From assembly GCA_002163085.1 (NCBI GenBank), contig MAAJ01000006.1, positions 434,001 through 498,000 of the forward strand: a stretch of DNA of 64,000 bases, given 5' to 3'. The notes under the pieces are model-generated. The model did not search any database. It was not told the origin of the DNA and was given only the letters and a program-made list of their open reading frames with translations. The number at the start of each line of letters is the position of its first letter. Positions within the stretch are counted from its first letter, which is position 1. The DNA is from Methylophaga sp. 42_25_T18. GTDB lineage: Bacteria; Pseudomonadota; Gammaproteobacteria; Nitrosococcales; Methylophagaceae. Positions 41,751 to 51,481 of this stretch are shown here, piece after piece. A program made the position numbers and the translations under genes.

Positions 41751-43688
41751 TTAAGCTTTTACCTGTTTAATCAAAGTATTTAAGGTATCACTGACTTGTG
41801 CCAAGCTGTCACCAGTACGGGCAATCTCAATAATATGCCTGCTCACCAACTCGGAATGAGATTTGATTTCATCGACGTTATCAACAATTTCATCAACTGT
41901 CGCCGTTTGCTGTTGGGTCAGATTTGCAATGGCCCCATTCATTTCAGTAATATTTTCTACTGCTATCACTACCGGCTGAATCGCAACTTCAGCATCATAT
42001 GCCTGCGTTGCACAATCGTTTGCATAGGCACTGTGTAATTTCACAATCGCTGTGGCTTCGGTACTGGTTACGACCAATTCATTAATGATCGTGCGAATTT
42101 CTCCTGTAGATTCAGTAGTACGGGACGCAAGCTGTCTCACTTCGTCAGCCACCACGGCAAACCCTCGACCATGCGCACCCGCTCTCGCGGCTTCAATCGC
42201 GGCATTTAAGGCTAATAGATTAGTCTGTTCTGCTACATTTTGAATAACCTCAAGTACAGCACCAATATTTTTTCCATTGGCCTCAAGACGCGTCATCACG
42301 TCTCCCATTGATAACAAATCCGTAGCTAGTTTTTGAGTGGCTTGGGCTGCTTGAGTTAAACGGTTTTTTGCTTCCAAGGTTGCTTCTTTCGCTGCATTTG
42401 CCGAGATAGAGGCCGTTGCTGCATTACTGGCAACACCTTTAAATGATGAAGATAATTGAGCCACCGAGTTTACGACTTGAACGGTGGCTTGTTGTTGTTG
42501 ATGTGTGAGCTTGACGGCAATATTCGACACTGACTGCATTTCATTCGTCGCCGTAATGACTTGTTGGGATTCAGTGCTCAGTTTATCAATCAAACTGGCA
42601 AGGTAAGTCTGTAATTGTGTGCCTGATTTTTCAACCGACTCAATTTCGTCATAAGACAGATTAGCTTCAATCTTCTGGTTGTAATTGCCTTGTACCATTT
42701 TTCTCAAAAAGGTTTCTAATTGACTTAAGAATACAATCATCTTGTTTTGCAATAAAAACAAGAGGCCGATCACAACGACAATAATGCCTACCGAAAAAAT
42801 TAATAACCATTTCACCCGAGCGGTAATATCAGACTTGATGATGTCAATATGGGCTAAAAAACCATTTAACACCTGATCTAACTCCTCAATTGAGTCATTC
42901 AAGGCAAGTCGCCCTTCATGTAAGCGCTGTGAAAACCCCAAGGTATTAGTGAGTTCTTTATTATAACGATTAGTCAGCGATAAAAGAGAATCGATACTAT
43001 TTTGACCCATTTCCTCAGGATCCTCAGCACTAAGTGCATCCTCATCAACGTCAGTATAGATACCAAACCTAGGTAAAACCGACAAGTGATTTGCTAACGA
43101 CATGAATCGTATATTTTCAGCTAACAAGGCATTTTTTATCTTCTCGACTCGGGACGTCATATACTGCTGTCGTAAATGAGAGGTCTTCACTAGAGAATCA
43201 CTTAAGCGAGTCAATAATGCTAATAGCTCGATCTGAATGGCCTGCATACCCAGTGGTGCTTGCTTGGCATAAATGACCAAAAAAGCTAAATCTCCTGCTC
43301 TTTCTCGCTCATTATTGATCATTAAAGCCTGAGGGTTACCCGCTAACTTTCCTGCGGCTCTGACCAGTTGTACATTTTCCTGAACCTGATTTACTGTACG
43401 TTTAATCGATGCATTGTCTTCTGCATTTAACCAATATATATCGCTATCTATTAATTGCTGTAGGGTTGTTTCTGCTTGCTGCAATAAGTCGGCATTGCCT
43501 GAGGCTAAATATCGTTCCAGTAATATACGTGCATCAATATCAAATAAGGCTTTGCGTTGCTGAAAATCATGGGAAATTTGGTACGGTTTTTCTAACTCTT
43601 TCCAGCCCCAGGTGCCAATGGCAACTGACATTAGAATAAAAAAGATAACGGCAGTAATAAGTAATTTGGAAACAGTATAAAGTTTCAC
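41751..43688 (-). CDS. Methyl-accepting chemotaxis protein
   Basis: A 645-residue chemoreceptor. One membrane helix lies at about 8-28, a helical periplasmic sensor at 30-295 and a second helix near 297-317 ([17 protein letters not shown]). A HAMP-like stretch leads to the signalling coiled coil, whose tip [17 protein letters not shown] is near residue 490 with [17 protein letters not shown]. No C-terminal CheR/CheB pentapeptide is seen. Ligand unknown. The gene stands alone, without che genes nearby. Confidence 0.93.
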   Translation of the reverse strand: MKLYTVSKLLITAVIFFILMSVAIGTWGWKELEKPYQISHDFQQRKALFDIDARILLERYLASGNADLLQQAETTLQQLIDSDIYWLNAEDNASIKRTVNQVQENVQLVRAAGKLAGNPQALMINNERERAGDLAFLVIYAKQAPLGMQAIQIELLALLTRLSDSLVKTSHLRQQYMTSRVEKIKNALLAENIRFMSLANHLSVLPRFGIYTDVDEDALSAEDPEEMGQNSIDSLLSLTNRYNKELTNTLGFSQRLHEGRLALNDSIEELDQVLNGFLAHIDIIKSDITARVKWLLIFSVGIIVVVIGLLFLLQNKMIVFLSQLETFLRKMVQGNYNQKIEANLSYDEIESVEKSGTQLQTYLASLIDKLSTESQQVITATNEMQSVSNIAVKLTHQQQQATVQVVNSVAQLSSSFKGVASNAATASISANAAKEATLEAKNRLTQAAQATQKLATDLLSMGDVMTRLEANGKNIGAVLEVIQNVAEQTNLLALNAAIEAARAGAHGRGFAVVADEVRQLASRTTESTGEIRTIINELVVTSTEATAIVKLHSAYANDCATQAYDAEVAIQPVVIAVENITEMNGAIANLTQQQTATVDEIVDNVDEIKSHSELVSRHIIEIARTGDSLAQVSDTLNTLIKQVKA

Positions 43689-43769
43689 TATAAGGATTCT
43701 CTCAATGGCGGCTGCGACTCGTGGGCAGCTAAGAGAGAGTACCGACTATTTATTACACCATTATGACAA

Positions 43770-44831
43770 TCAAGGTTGAGCCAAGGCCCAGCTTACATGT
43801 TCACGCACCAACTCAGATTCATCATTCATACGTTGAGTTAACGCCGTCATCACGACAGGTGTTTTTTCAGCATTGCCAAGTGCCACCGCGATATTACGCA
43901 ACCAACATTCATAGCCTATGCGTCGAATTGGACTGCCTTCTAATCGTGTTAAAAATTCTTGTTCGGTCCACGCAAATAATTCGACTAATTGAGGGCTATC
44001 TAACCCCTGACGAGGTAAATAATCCGACTCGACGGTGACTTGGGAGAATTTATTCCATGGACATATTAACTGGCAGTCATCACAGCCATAAATTCGATTG
44101 CCCATCATCGATCGAAACTCAACCGGAATACTCCCGCGTAACTCAATCGTTAGATATGAAATGCAGCGCCTAGCATCCACTTGATATGGCGCAACGATGG
44201 CCTGCGTTGGACAAATATCGATACACGCAGTGCATGAACCACAATGATCGGAGATAGCGTCGCTCACGGGAAGGGGAATATCGGTATAGATTTCACCTAA
44301 AAAGAAATATGAGCCATGCTCTCGACTGAGTACATTGCTATGTTTACCGATCCAACCTAGCCCGGATTTTTGTGCCAATGCTTTTTCCATAACCGGTGCA
44401 CTATCACAGAAAACTCGGTAACCTGTATCACCCACTTCGTTTTCAATCTTGGCTGCCAGCTTAGCTAGGCGCTTACGCATTAATTTATGATAATCACGCC
44501 CTAGGGCATAACGAGAAATAAAACCTTGTTGCCTATCATTAATGACGGTCCAAGCATCCGTTGCGCCATCTGGCCAATAGTCCATGCGCACCGTAATCAC
44601 ACGTACAGTTCCTGGCACTAACTCTTCAGGCCGACTGCGCTTAGTGCCATGGCGTGCCATGTAATCCATGTCACCGTGAAATCCTGCTTTTAACCATGAT
44701 GTTAATTGTGTCTCGGCCGCCGACAAATCGATATCACTCACGCCAAGCTGCTGAAAACCCAATGATTGTGCCCATTGCTGTGCTTTATTTAGTAGTTCTT
44801 TCATCGTTAAAGCTGTATTTCGTTCCCCCAT
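43770..44831 (-). CDS. queG: Epoxyqueuosine reductase
   Basis: A 353-residue cobalamin- and Fe-S-dependent enzyme completing queuosine synthesis in tRNA. Two 4Fe-4S clusters are CGSCTACIDICP (about 195) and CDDCQLICPWNKF (about 247). A C-terminal HEAT-like segment ends VREHVSWALAQP. The start may be ATG 44804 (MKELLNKAQ); neither site has a strong ribosome signal. Divergent from nnr, with tsaE and amiC following, a standard gammaproteobacterial order. Confidence 0.95.
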   Translation of the reverse strand: MGERNTALTMKELLNKAQQWAQSLGFQQLGVSDIDLSAAETQLTSWLKAGFHGDMDYMARHGTKRSRPEELVPGTVRVITVRMDYWPDGATDAWTVINDRQQGFISRYALGRDYHKLMRKRLAKLAAKIENEVGDTGYRVFCDSAPVMEKALAQKSGLGWIGKHSNVLSREHGSYFFLGEIYTDIPLPVSDAISDHCGSCTACIDICPTQAIVAPYQVDARRCISYLTIELRGSIPVEFRSMMGNRIYGCDDCQLICPWNKFSQVTVESDYLPRQGLDSPQLVELFAWTEQEFLTRLEGSPIRRIGYECWLRNIAVALGNAEKTPVVMTALTQRMNDESELVREHVSWALAQP

Positions 44832-45023
44832 CCAAGCTATTATAGGGGACTCAGACTTTATAAGTATTACTTATCCTTTGAATCAAAACATTTGAGTTTT
44901 ATTGATAGGATGGATCGCCTACACTGCTAGCTCTTCAATAAAATCATCTATTTACTAGAAACTTAAGATTAGGCGCGTAAACATTTCGCACCACTTAAAT
45001 AACTATGAATTGGAATAAATTCT

Positions 45024-46511
45024 ATGCTTAACCTACCCCACGATCTTTACACTGCTGAACAAACGCGTGAACTAGATCGCATCATCACTGAACAGCACAA
45101 TATTGCTACGTCTAAATTGATGGCACGTGCTGGCGCAGCTGCACTTACTAATATAAAAAACCACTGGCCACAAGCAGAACGACTATTGATTGTGTGTGGC
45201 ACAGGCAATAACGGTGGTGATGGTTTTGATTTGGCGCGACAAGCATTAGAAAAAGATTATCGCGTTGTGGTCTATCAAGTGGGTGATGTCGCAAAGTTAA
45301 GCGTCGAAACCGCTGCTGCTCGGGATGCCTTACTTGCTACAGGCACGGAAGTTCATACTTTTGAAGACACACTGCCTTCAACTGATGTCATTGTTGATGC
45401 CATGTTAGGCACCGGCATCAATCGTGAAGTAACAGGTCAATATAGGGCTGCTATCGAAGCGATCAATAGCGATAAACGTGCGCCAGTACTATCGCTAGAC
45501 AGTCCGTCTGGTTTGCATGCTGATACAGGTAGCGCCTTAGGCATTGCAGTAAAAGCTAGCATGACTCTAAGTTTCATGGGCTTAAATAAAGGTTTATTCA
45601 CTGGTGAAGGTCCTAATTACTGCGGCACAGTCTGTTTTGACTCCTTAAAGATTCCCTCTTCCGTTTACCGAGAATTAACGCCTATCGCACGACGGGTAAG
45701 TTTAGAAAATGATGCTTCCGGTTTAGCGCCTAGAGAACGTACCGGACATAAGGGTTTATATGGTCACCTACTCATTATTGGTGGTGATCATGGCATGCCC
45801 GGTGCGGCACGTGTTGCTGCAGAAGCCGGTGCTCGTGTTGGTGCAGGTCTAATTAGCATTGCGACACGTAGTACCCATGGCCCCTTATTGAACCTTTCAA
45901 GACCAGAATTAATGTGTCACGGCGTGGAACATGCAGATGATCTTGCCCCATTATTACGGCCAGCCAATTCGCTAACCATCGGCCCTGGTTTAGGCCAAGG
46001 TGAATGGGGCGAGTCATTATTCCAAAAAGCCATCGAAACTAACCTACCCTTAGTGGTTGATGCCGACGCTTTAAACTTACTGAGTAAAAACCCACAACGT
46101 CACGACCAGTGGATTTTAACGCCTCATCCCGGTGAAGCAGCTCGATTGCTCGATTGTTCATCCGCAGAAGTTCAAGCTGATCGTTTTGCCGCAGTAAAAG
46201 AGCTACATAAGCGCTATGGTGGCATTATTGTATTAAAAGGCTCCGGTACTTTAATTTATAACGGTGAAGCCCCAACAAGACTATCTACTTGGGGTAACCC
46301 TGGTATGGGTAGTGGCGGTATGGGTGATGTCCTTGCCGGTGTTATTGGCGGCTTATTAGCCCAACACTTCCCACTTATGGATGCTGCCTGTGTCGGTGTA
46401 ACGTTACATGGCATGGCAGGTAACAAGGCTGCAGCGCAAGATGGGGAGCGTGGTATGTTGGCTATGGACTTGATGCCACACTTACGCCATTTATCTAATT
46501 TAATTTACTAA
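45024..46511 (+). CDS. nnr: Bifunctional NAD(P)H-hydrate epimerase / ADP-dependent dehydratase
   Basis: A 495-residue repair enzyme restoring hydrated NAD(P)H. The N-terminal YjeF epimerase domain (about 15-215) has VCGTGNNGGDGFDLAR and SLDSPSGLHADTG. The C-terminal ribokinase-like dehydratase domain (230-490) has LTPHPGEAARLL and GNPGMGSGGMGDVLAGVIG. It is 11 bases before tsaE. Confidence 0.95.
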   Translation: MLNLPHDLYTAEQTRELDRIITEQHNIATSKLMARAGAAALTNIKNHWPQAERLLIVCGTGNNGGDGFDLARQALEKDYRVVVYQVGDVAKLSVETAAARDALLATGTEVHTFEDTLPSTDVIVDAMLGTGINREVTGQYRAAIEAINSDKRAPVLSLDSPSGLHADTGSALGIAVKASMTLSFMGLNKGLFTGEGPNYCGTVCFDSLKIPSSVYRELTPIARRVSLENDASGLAPRERTGHKGLYGHLLIIGGDHGMPGAARVAAEAGARVGAGLISIATRSTHGPLLNLSRPELMCHGVEHADDLAPLLRPANSLTIGPGLGQGEWGESLFQKAIETNLPLVVDADALNLLSKNPQRHDQWILTPHPGEAARLLDCSSAEVQADRFAAVKELHKRYGGIIVLKGSGTLIYNGEAPTRLSTWGNPGMGSGGMGDVLAGVIGGLLAQHFPLMDAACVGVTLHGMAGNKAAAQDGERGMLAMDLMPHLRHLSNLIY

Positions 46512-46522
46512 TCAATCCTGTT

Positions 46523-46978
46523 TTGGAACTGTTTTTAGCTGACGAACTTGCTACTTTAGAGCTGGGCAAACAACTTGCCCAGCTTGCTCCAGCAACGCAA
46601 TTCACCATCTTTTTAGAAGGTGAACTTGGCGCAGGGAAAACAACTTTCAGCCGCGGGCTATTACAAGCATTGGGCCATAAGGGCAATGTAAAAAGTCCCA
46701 CCTACACCTTAGTCGAACGTTATGACTTAGCAACGCGCACAGTCTTTCATTTTGATCTCTATCGTGTTGTTGATCCTGAAGAGTTAGACTATCTAGGCCT
46801 TGATGATTACTTTAGCAATGACGCTTTATGTTTAATCGAATGGGCAACACTCGGTAGTGAACACTTACCAACTCCTGACCTTGTTCTTGAAATAACATAC
46901 CAAAATCATGCTCGCGTGGCTAAATTCAAGGCACATTCAACGCTAGGTGAAAAAGTCTACGAACAACTTCACAAATAA
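46523..46978 (+). CDS. tsaE: tRNA threonylcarbamoyladenosine ATPase subunit TsaE
   Basis: A 151-residue P-loop protein of the t6A tRNA-modification complex (TsaBDE). Walker A is GELGAGKTT at residues 33-41, then SPTYTLVERYD and HFDLYRVVDPEELDYLGLDDYF. The only plausible start is TTG at 46523, 11 bases after nnr, so translation may be weak or coupled to nnr. Confidence 0.93.
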   Translation: MELFLADELATLELGKQLAQLAPATQFTIFLEGELGAGKTTFSRGLLQALGHKGNVKSPTYTLVERYDLATRTVFHFDLYRVVDPEELDYLGLDDYFSNDALCLIEWATLGSEHLPTPDLVLEITYQNHARVAKFKAHSTLGEKVYEQLHK

Positions 46979-47076
46979 TTCAACTATCAACGCTATCTCC
47001 TTTAATTAAAAAGAAAACTTGATTTTTATTTACAAGAATCTCACAATTAACGAAGTGTAATTTTTGGAAGATGCTC

Positions 47077-48465
47077 ATGCTCCGTACTCTACTGAGCCTA
47101 TTGTTATTATTAATCGCTCCTAACCTGTGGTCAGCTACCGTTGAAAACGTACGTTTGTCTACGTCAGAACAAGGTACTCGCTTAGTTTTTGATCTCGATA
47201 GCAAAGTGCAATACAGCACCTTTACATTAGCTAATCCCGATCGGCTCGTTGTCGATCTTAAATACTCAAAACAAAACAAAACATTAGTTATACCAAAATT
47301 AGCCGACACGCCAATACGGGCTATTCGACATGCAATGTGGGATAAAAACACCCTACGCCTAGTACTTGATCTTAAACACACTGTTAAGTTTGAAAGCCAA
47401 ACCCTCAGCCCCAATAAAACCTACCCACACCGGCTTGTGCTCGATCTATTCCATGCTAACAAACAAAAAGTCACGGCCAAATCTACCAAGGTTGCTGCAG
47501 AAAAAGCACCTATTCCTAAACCAGTAGTCACCAAACCTATCCCCCCCAAATTATCAACAACACAACCGGTGGAAGACAAAACACCACAAGCAAGGGTTGT
47601 AAAAACCTCGGTGCCACAAATTAGACGCGATATTGTCATTGCGATTGATGCGGGTCATGGTGGTCAAGACTCGGGTGCATTAGGCAAGCGCGGAACTAAA
47701 GAGAAAGATGTTGTGCTCGCCATAGCTAAACGCCTCGGTACACTGGTTAATAAAGAGCCTGGCATGAAGGCCTATTTAACTCGTGATAAAGATGTCTTTA
47801 TCACGCTGCGTCAACGTATCAATCGTGCACACAAAAGCGGTGCCGATATGTTTATCTCTATTCACGCAGATGCATTTCATAATCCGCGAGCTCGAGGGGC
47901 TTCGGTCTATGTATTATCTGATCGTGGCGCGAGTAGTGAAGCAGCACAGTTACTTGCTGATAAAGAAAATGCAGCCGATTTGGCCGGCGGTATCAGCCTC
48001 GAAGATAAAGATGATTTGCTGGCTTCCGTATTATTAGACTTATCACAAACGGCTAGCCTCGAAGGCAGTTTAGAAGTCGCCGACACGGTGCTTGCCGGCC
48101 TTAAACGTGTCGGTCACGTGCATAAAAAACATGTTGAGTCTGCGGCATTTGTAGTGCTTAAATCACCCGATATTCCATCAGTATTAGTTGAGACTGCCTT
48201 TATTTCCAACCCCGATGAAGAACGCAAATTAAGAAGCTCAAGTCACCAAAATAAATTGGCACGAGCCATGATGACCGGAATACGTAACTACTTCCAACGC
48301 AACCCACTACCTAATAGTAATCTGCCACAGCAGCATATTGTCAGTCGTGGTGACACACTCAGCACAATTGCTCAACGCTACCAAGTATCACTAGTCCAGC
48401 TCAAAACAAATAATCAATTGCAAACCAGCAAGCTCAGAGTCGGCGATGTATTAATGATTCCTTAG
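47077..48465 (+). CDS. amiC: N-acetylmuramoyl-L-alanine amidase with AMIN and LysM domains
   Basis: About 462 residues. I prefer ATG 47077, eight bases after GGAAG; ATG 47071 is too close to it. A signal peptide precedes an AMIN domain (about 25-125, envelope targeting) and a Lys/Pro/Thr linker. The Amidase_3 zinc domain (190-410) has IDAGHGGQDSGALG and ISIHADAF, and a C-terminal LysM follows (HIVSRGDTLSTIAQRYQVS). It cleaves septal peptidoglycan during cell separation. The AmiB versus AmiC name is not decided by sequence. Confidence 0.9.
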   Translation: MLRTLLSLLLLLIAPNLWSATVENVRLSTSEQGTRLVFDLDSKVQYSTFTLANPDRLVVDLKYSKQNKTLVIPKLADTPIRAIRHAMWDKNTLRLVLDLKHTVKFESQTLSPNKTYPHRLVLDLFHANKQKVTAKSTKVAAEKAPIPKPVVTKPIPPKLSTTQPVEDKTPQARVVKTSVPQIRRDIVIAIDAGHGGQDSGALGKRGTKEKDVVLAIAKRLGTLVNKEPGMKAYLTRDKDVFITLRQRINRAHKSGADMFISIHADAFHNPRARGASVYVLSDRGASSEAAQLLADKENAADLAGGISLEDKDDLLASVLLDLSQTASLEGSLEVADTVLAGLKRVGHVHKKHVESAAFVVLKSPDIPSVLVETAFISNPDEERKLRSSSHQNKLARAMMTGIRNYFQRNPLPNSNLPQQHIVSRGDTLSTIAQRYQVSLVQLKTNNQLQTSKLRVGDVLMIP

Positions 48466-48592
48466 CGACAAACCTGTCTGGAACAATGCTCGTGCCGTGG
48501 TGCAAAGCGACACTAGCTCAAAGGGGGCCCCTTAAGGATAAGCTTTGTAATTTTAATCCTTACGCTATTGATGCTTACTGTAAACTTCCCAC

Positions 48593-50245
48593 ATGACCGC
48601 AAGTACCCGTATCCATCCCCTACCTCTACACCTTGCTAACCAGATCGCTGCTGGTGAAGTGATTGAGCGCCCCGCATCGGTTGTTAAAGAGTTAGTAGAA
48701 AACAGTATTGATGCAGGCGCTAAGCAAATTGATATTGATATTGATGGTGCGGGTAGCAAGCTCATTCGTGTCCGGGATGATGGCAACGGAATTCATGCTG
48801 ACGATCTGCCGCTTGCACTCAGTCGACATGCCACCAGCAAGTTACATTCCAGCGAACAACTCAGTTATATCGATAGTTTAGGTTTCCGCGGTGAAGCCTT
48901 ACCCAGTATTTCATCGGTGTCACAACTCACCTTAACATCACGCCAAGCAGACAATGACTGCGGCTGGCAACTGGTGGGGCAAAGCGAAGATATCATCCCC
49001 GCAGCTCACCCCTTAGGTACCACCATTGAAGTTCGCGATTTGTTTTTCAATCTACCGGCTAGGCGTCGCTTTCTGCGCAGTAACAAAACTGAACAGAATC
49101 ATATATTAACAACCTTGTATCGCTTAGCACTCAGTCGTTTTGATATTGGTTTTAGCTGCCAAATTTCTGCAACTAATCGGCTTAAACTACCTAGCAGCAC
49201 CAACACTGCTGGTCATCAACAACGTATCGCTAAAATTTGCGGCCAATCATTTATCAAACATGCTTTGTATCTTGAGCAAACCTTTGATGAAATTAGCTTG
49301 TCGGGATGGTTGGTAAAGCCGAGTGCACACCGTCCTCAAACCGATATCCAATATTTCTTTATTAATGGTCGAGTAATTCGAGATCGAGTGATTAACCACG
49401 CCGTACGCCAAGCCTACGCAGATCAAATTCCTGCCGGCCGTCATGCAGCATATGTTTTATATCTAACCCTGCCATTAGATAGGGTTGATGTAAATGTTCA
49501 TCCGACAAAACATGAAGTTCGCTTTCGCGATGCCCGTTTGATTCACGGCCTGATTACCGCGGCTATAAACGACGCCTTATCACCAGAAAATGACATCAAC
49601 AACGTTGGTGAGCAAATTGAGCTAACCAATACAAAAATTTCTGAACCGTCTGAGTCCTACCAATTAGACAAGTCGGTGCGAAAAGTTGCCAAACCGCATT
49701 CGCAATCAGCAACACTGGCGATTGAGCCATCGAATACACTGTTTCACCAACGCTACTTGATTGTTCATCTTAATCATCAGCCGGTATTAGTCGATTTACA
49801 ACGAGCCGATCAACAGCTACGCCAACAAACATTAATGGATGCTATAAAAACAGGGACACTTAAATCTCGCCCTATTCTTGTACCCATTACCGTGCCAACA
49901 AAAAAAGAATTCATTAGCTTATCTGAACAACACGCGGTGGTATTAAACCGTTTAGGCATGGAATTTATTGCTCAGCCTGAAGGCTTAATGGTCAAGCACA
50001 TTCCAAGTTTGCTCTCGCAAGTTAATCTTCAACAGTTCGTTCAGGCTATCGTCACCGCCTTAGCTGAACAGAAAACCAGCTTTGAGCAACTCAGTCAGGT
50101 TTTACAGCAGCAATTACCTCTTGCCGCAATAACATCGCTAGAGCAAGCTAATCAACTGTTACAACAGTTAGGAGAACAGCTCTACGATGAGCTTTGGACT
50201 AGGCCACTTGATCAACAAACACTAAGTAGCTTATTCTCCGGTTAA
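48593..50245 (+). CDS. mutL: DNA mismatch repair protein MutL
   Basis: A 550-residue GHKL ATPase linking MutS to downstream repair. N-terminal motifs are QIAAGEVIERPASVVKELVENSIDAG, DDGNGI, RHATSK and GFRGEALPSI. The C-terminal dimerisation domain lacks the DQHAxxExxxxE endonuclease motif (LVDLQRADQQLRQQTL at the corresponding place), so it resembles the E. coli non-nicking type. The linker is short compared with E. coli MutL (about 615 residues). miaA and hfq do not follow it here. Confidence 0.95.
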   Translation: MTASTRIHPLPLHLANQIAAGEVIERPASVVKELVENSIDAGAKQIDIDIDGAGSKLIRVRDDGNGIHADDLPLALSRHATSKLHSSEQLSYIDSLGFRGEALPSISSVSQLTLTSRQADNDCGWQLVGQSEDIIPAAHPLGTTIEVRDLFFNLPARRRFLRSNKTEQNHILTTLYRLALSRFDIGFSCQISATNRLKLPSSTNTAGHQQRIAKICGQSFIKHALYLEQTFDEISLSGWLVKPSAHRPQTDIQYFFINGRVIRDRVINHAVRQAYADQIPAGRHAAYVLYLTLPLDRVDVNVHPTKHEVRFRDARLIHGLITAAINDALSPENDINNVGEQIELTNTKISEPSESYQLDKSVRKVAKPHSQSATLAIEPSNTLFHQRYLIVHLNHQPVLVDLQRADQQLRQQTLMDAIKTGTLKSRPILVPITVPTKKEFISLSEQHAVVLNRLGMEFIAQPEGLMVKHIPSLLSQVNLQQFVQAIVTALAEQKTSFEQLSQVLQQQLPLAAITSLEQANQLLQQLGEQLYDELWTRPLDQQTLSSLFSG

Positions 50246-50271
50246 GCCTTTTAACTACCCAGTAACTAATT

Positions 50272-51393
50272 ATGGTCAAACTATCAGCAGCTAAACCCTC
50301 TCTTGTGCCGGCCATTATGGCTTTAGTGATTTTGGTTTTATTTGGTTATTTGTTATTTACCGATTCACAGCCCTCGCGTACGGAACACACACTCAACCCG
50401 CCGATCGAAATCATTGATCCACAGCCTCCGTTGACGATAATTGAGTCTGTAGCACCTGCACCGACCAGTGAAGAAGTGACCGAACAAGAAGCCGAAGCAT
50501 TTGTTGAGGCGCTAGCAACACCACAAACTCAAACAGCAATAATGGTTACCGAAGATAAAGATCAGTTTGTCCGGCATGATGGCATTATTTCATTGCCTAA
50601 GCTGGAAAATAGAAACACCACCATCGCTGAATTGCTCGCCGATGAACGTTTAACCGCTGACACTGATCTCACTCTTAGCTACATCGCTAAAGAAAAAATC
50701 CCCACCACATTGGCTGAGCTGGCCAAGACGATTGAAGACCACACGGTAGCCATCACCATTATTACAGCGGATGGTTCCCAGCTCACCGCGCCACTTGCCG
50801 ACTTGCTCAATCAAGGAAACGTCGATGCCTCAGCAGCAATCAGCTATATCAAAGAAACTAAAATATCTACGCAGCTAACCATTGCCGAATTAGCTCAGTC
50901 AGGCATTGCACTCGATCAACCACTGCTTGCAACCATTAACCATGGCTCGATGGAAATTGCTGTCAAAGACATCATTCAATCAGGTGACATTCCTGATAAC
51001 GCCTTATTTTATTTACACAGAGTTAGTGCACGAGACATCCAAGGTTTATGGGGCATAATTCAAGCTGGTTTAATTGATAAATTTAGAGAAGGCCTACATA
51101 TTGAGGGCATCAGCCGTAACAAAGACCTGATGCAGGTAACCATTCCTGCAGATGCCGATGAACAGTTAACCTCAGGCCTAAGCTCATTTCTGGGCATAGT
51201 GCTCAATAATAAGGTCACATCCAGTTATATCTATAATTTCAGCACCCAAACCATGGGCCGCGATCCCAATATTATTCAGCCGGGTCAACAGCTCATCCTC
51301 ATCCACTTTGCAGCGAATGAACTTAAACAGGTGTACCAATTTTTCTCTGCTAAACGTAATCAAGGCATAGAGACTTTTGCTGTAACTGATTAA
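50272..51393 (+). CDS. Membrane-anchored hypothetical protein with internal repeats
   Basis: A 373-residue protein 26 bases after mutL. One membrane helix (about 12-31) is followed by an acidic Pro/Thr/Glu-rich linker to about residue 85. Then come two and a half tandem ~55-residue repeats whose heads read AELLADERLTADTDLTLSYI, ADLLNQGNVDASAAISYIKE and KDIIQSGDIPDNALFYLHRV. The C-terminus has a LysM-like end, MGRDPNIIQPGQQLILIHF. It is probably periplasmic and peptidoglycan-facing. I recognise no family. Confidence 0.7.
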   Translation: MVKLSAAKPSLVPAIMALVILVLFGYLLFTDSQPSRTEHTLNPPIEIIDPQPPLTIIESVAPAPTSEEVTEQEAEAFVEALATPQTQTAIMVTEDKDQFVRHDGIISLPKLENRNTTIAELLADERLTADTDLTLSYIAKEKIPTTLAELAKTIEDHTVAITIITADGSQLTAPLADLLNQGNVDASAAISYIKETKISTQLTIAELAQSGIALDQPLLATINHGSMEIAVKDIIQSGDIPDNALFYLHRVSARDIQGLWGIIQAGLIDKFREGLHIEGISRNKDLMQVTIPADADEQLTSGLSSFLGIVLNNKVTSSYIYNFSTQTMGRDPNIIQPGQQLILIHFAANELKQVYQFFSAKRNQGIETFAVTD

Positions 51394-51398
51394 TCCTA

Positions 51399-51470
51399 GT
51401 GCTGGATTTAATCTTGCTCGGTTTGGTACTGCTTATTATCGCAATCGCCTTCCTAGTTCCATTAGATTAA
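51399..51470 (+). CDS. Possible 23-residue single-helix membrane mini-protein
   Basis: A GTG-started small frame. It encodes MLDLILLGLVLLIIAIAF and ends in VPLD, almost wholly a membrane helix with acidic ends. It lies in the 88-base gap between the repeat protein and the convergent RND gene. No clear ribosome site precedes it, but it follows the upstream stop by only five bases and could be coupled. Weak call. Confidence 0.25.
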   Translation: MLDLILLGLVLLIIAIAFLVPLD

Positions 51471-51481
51471 GTTTCTTTGAA

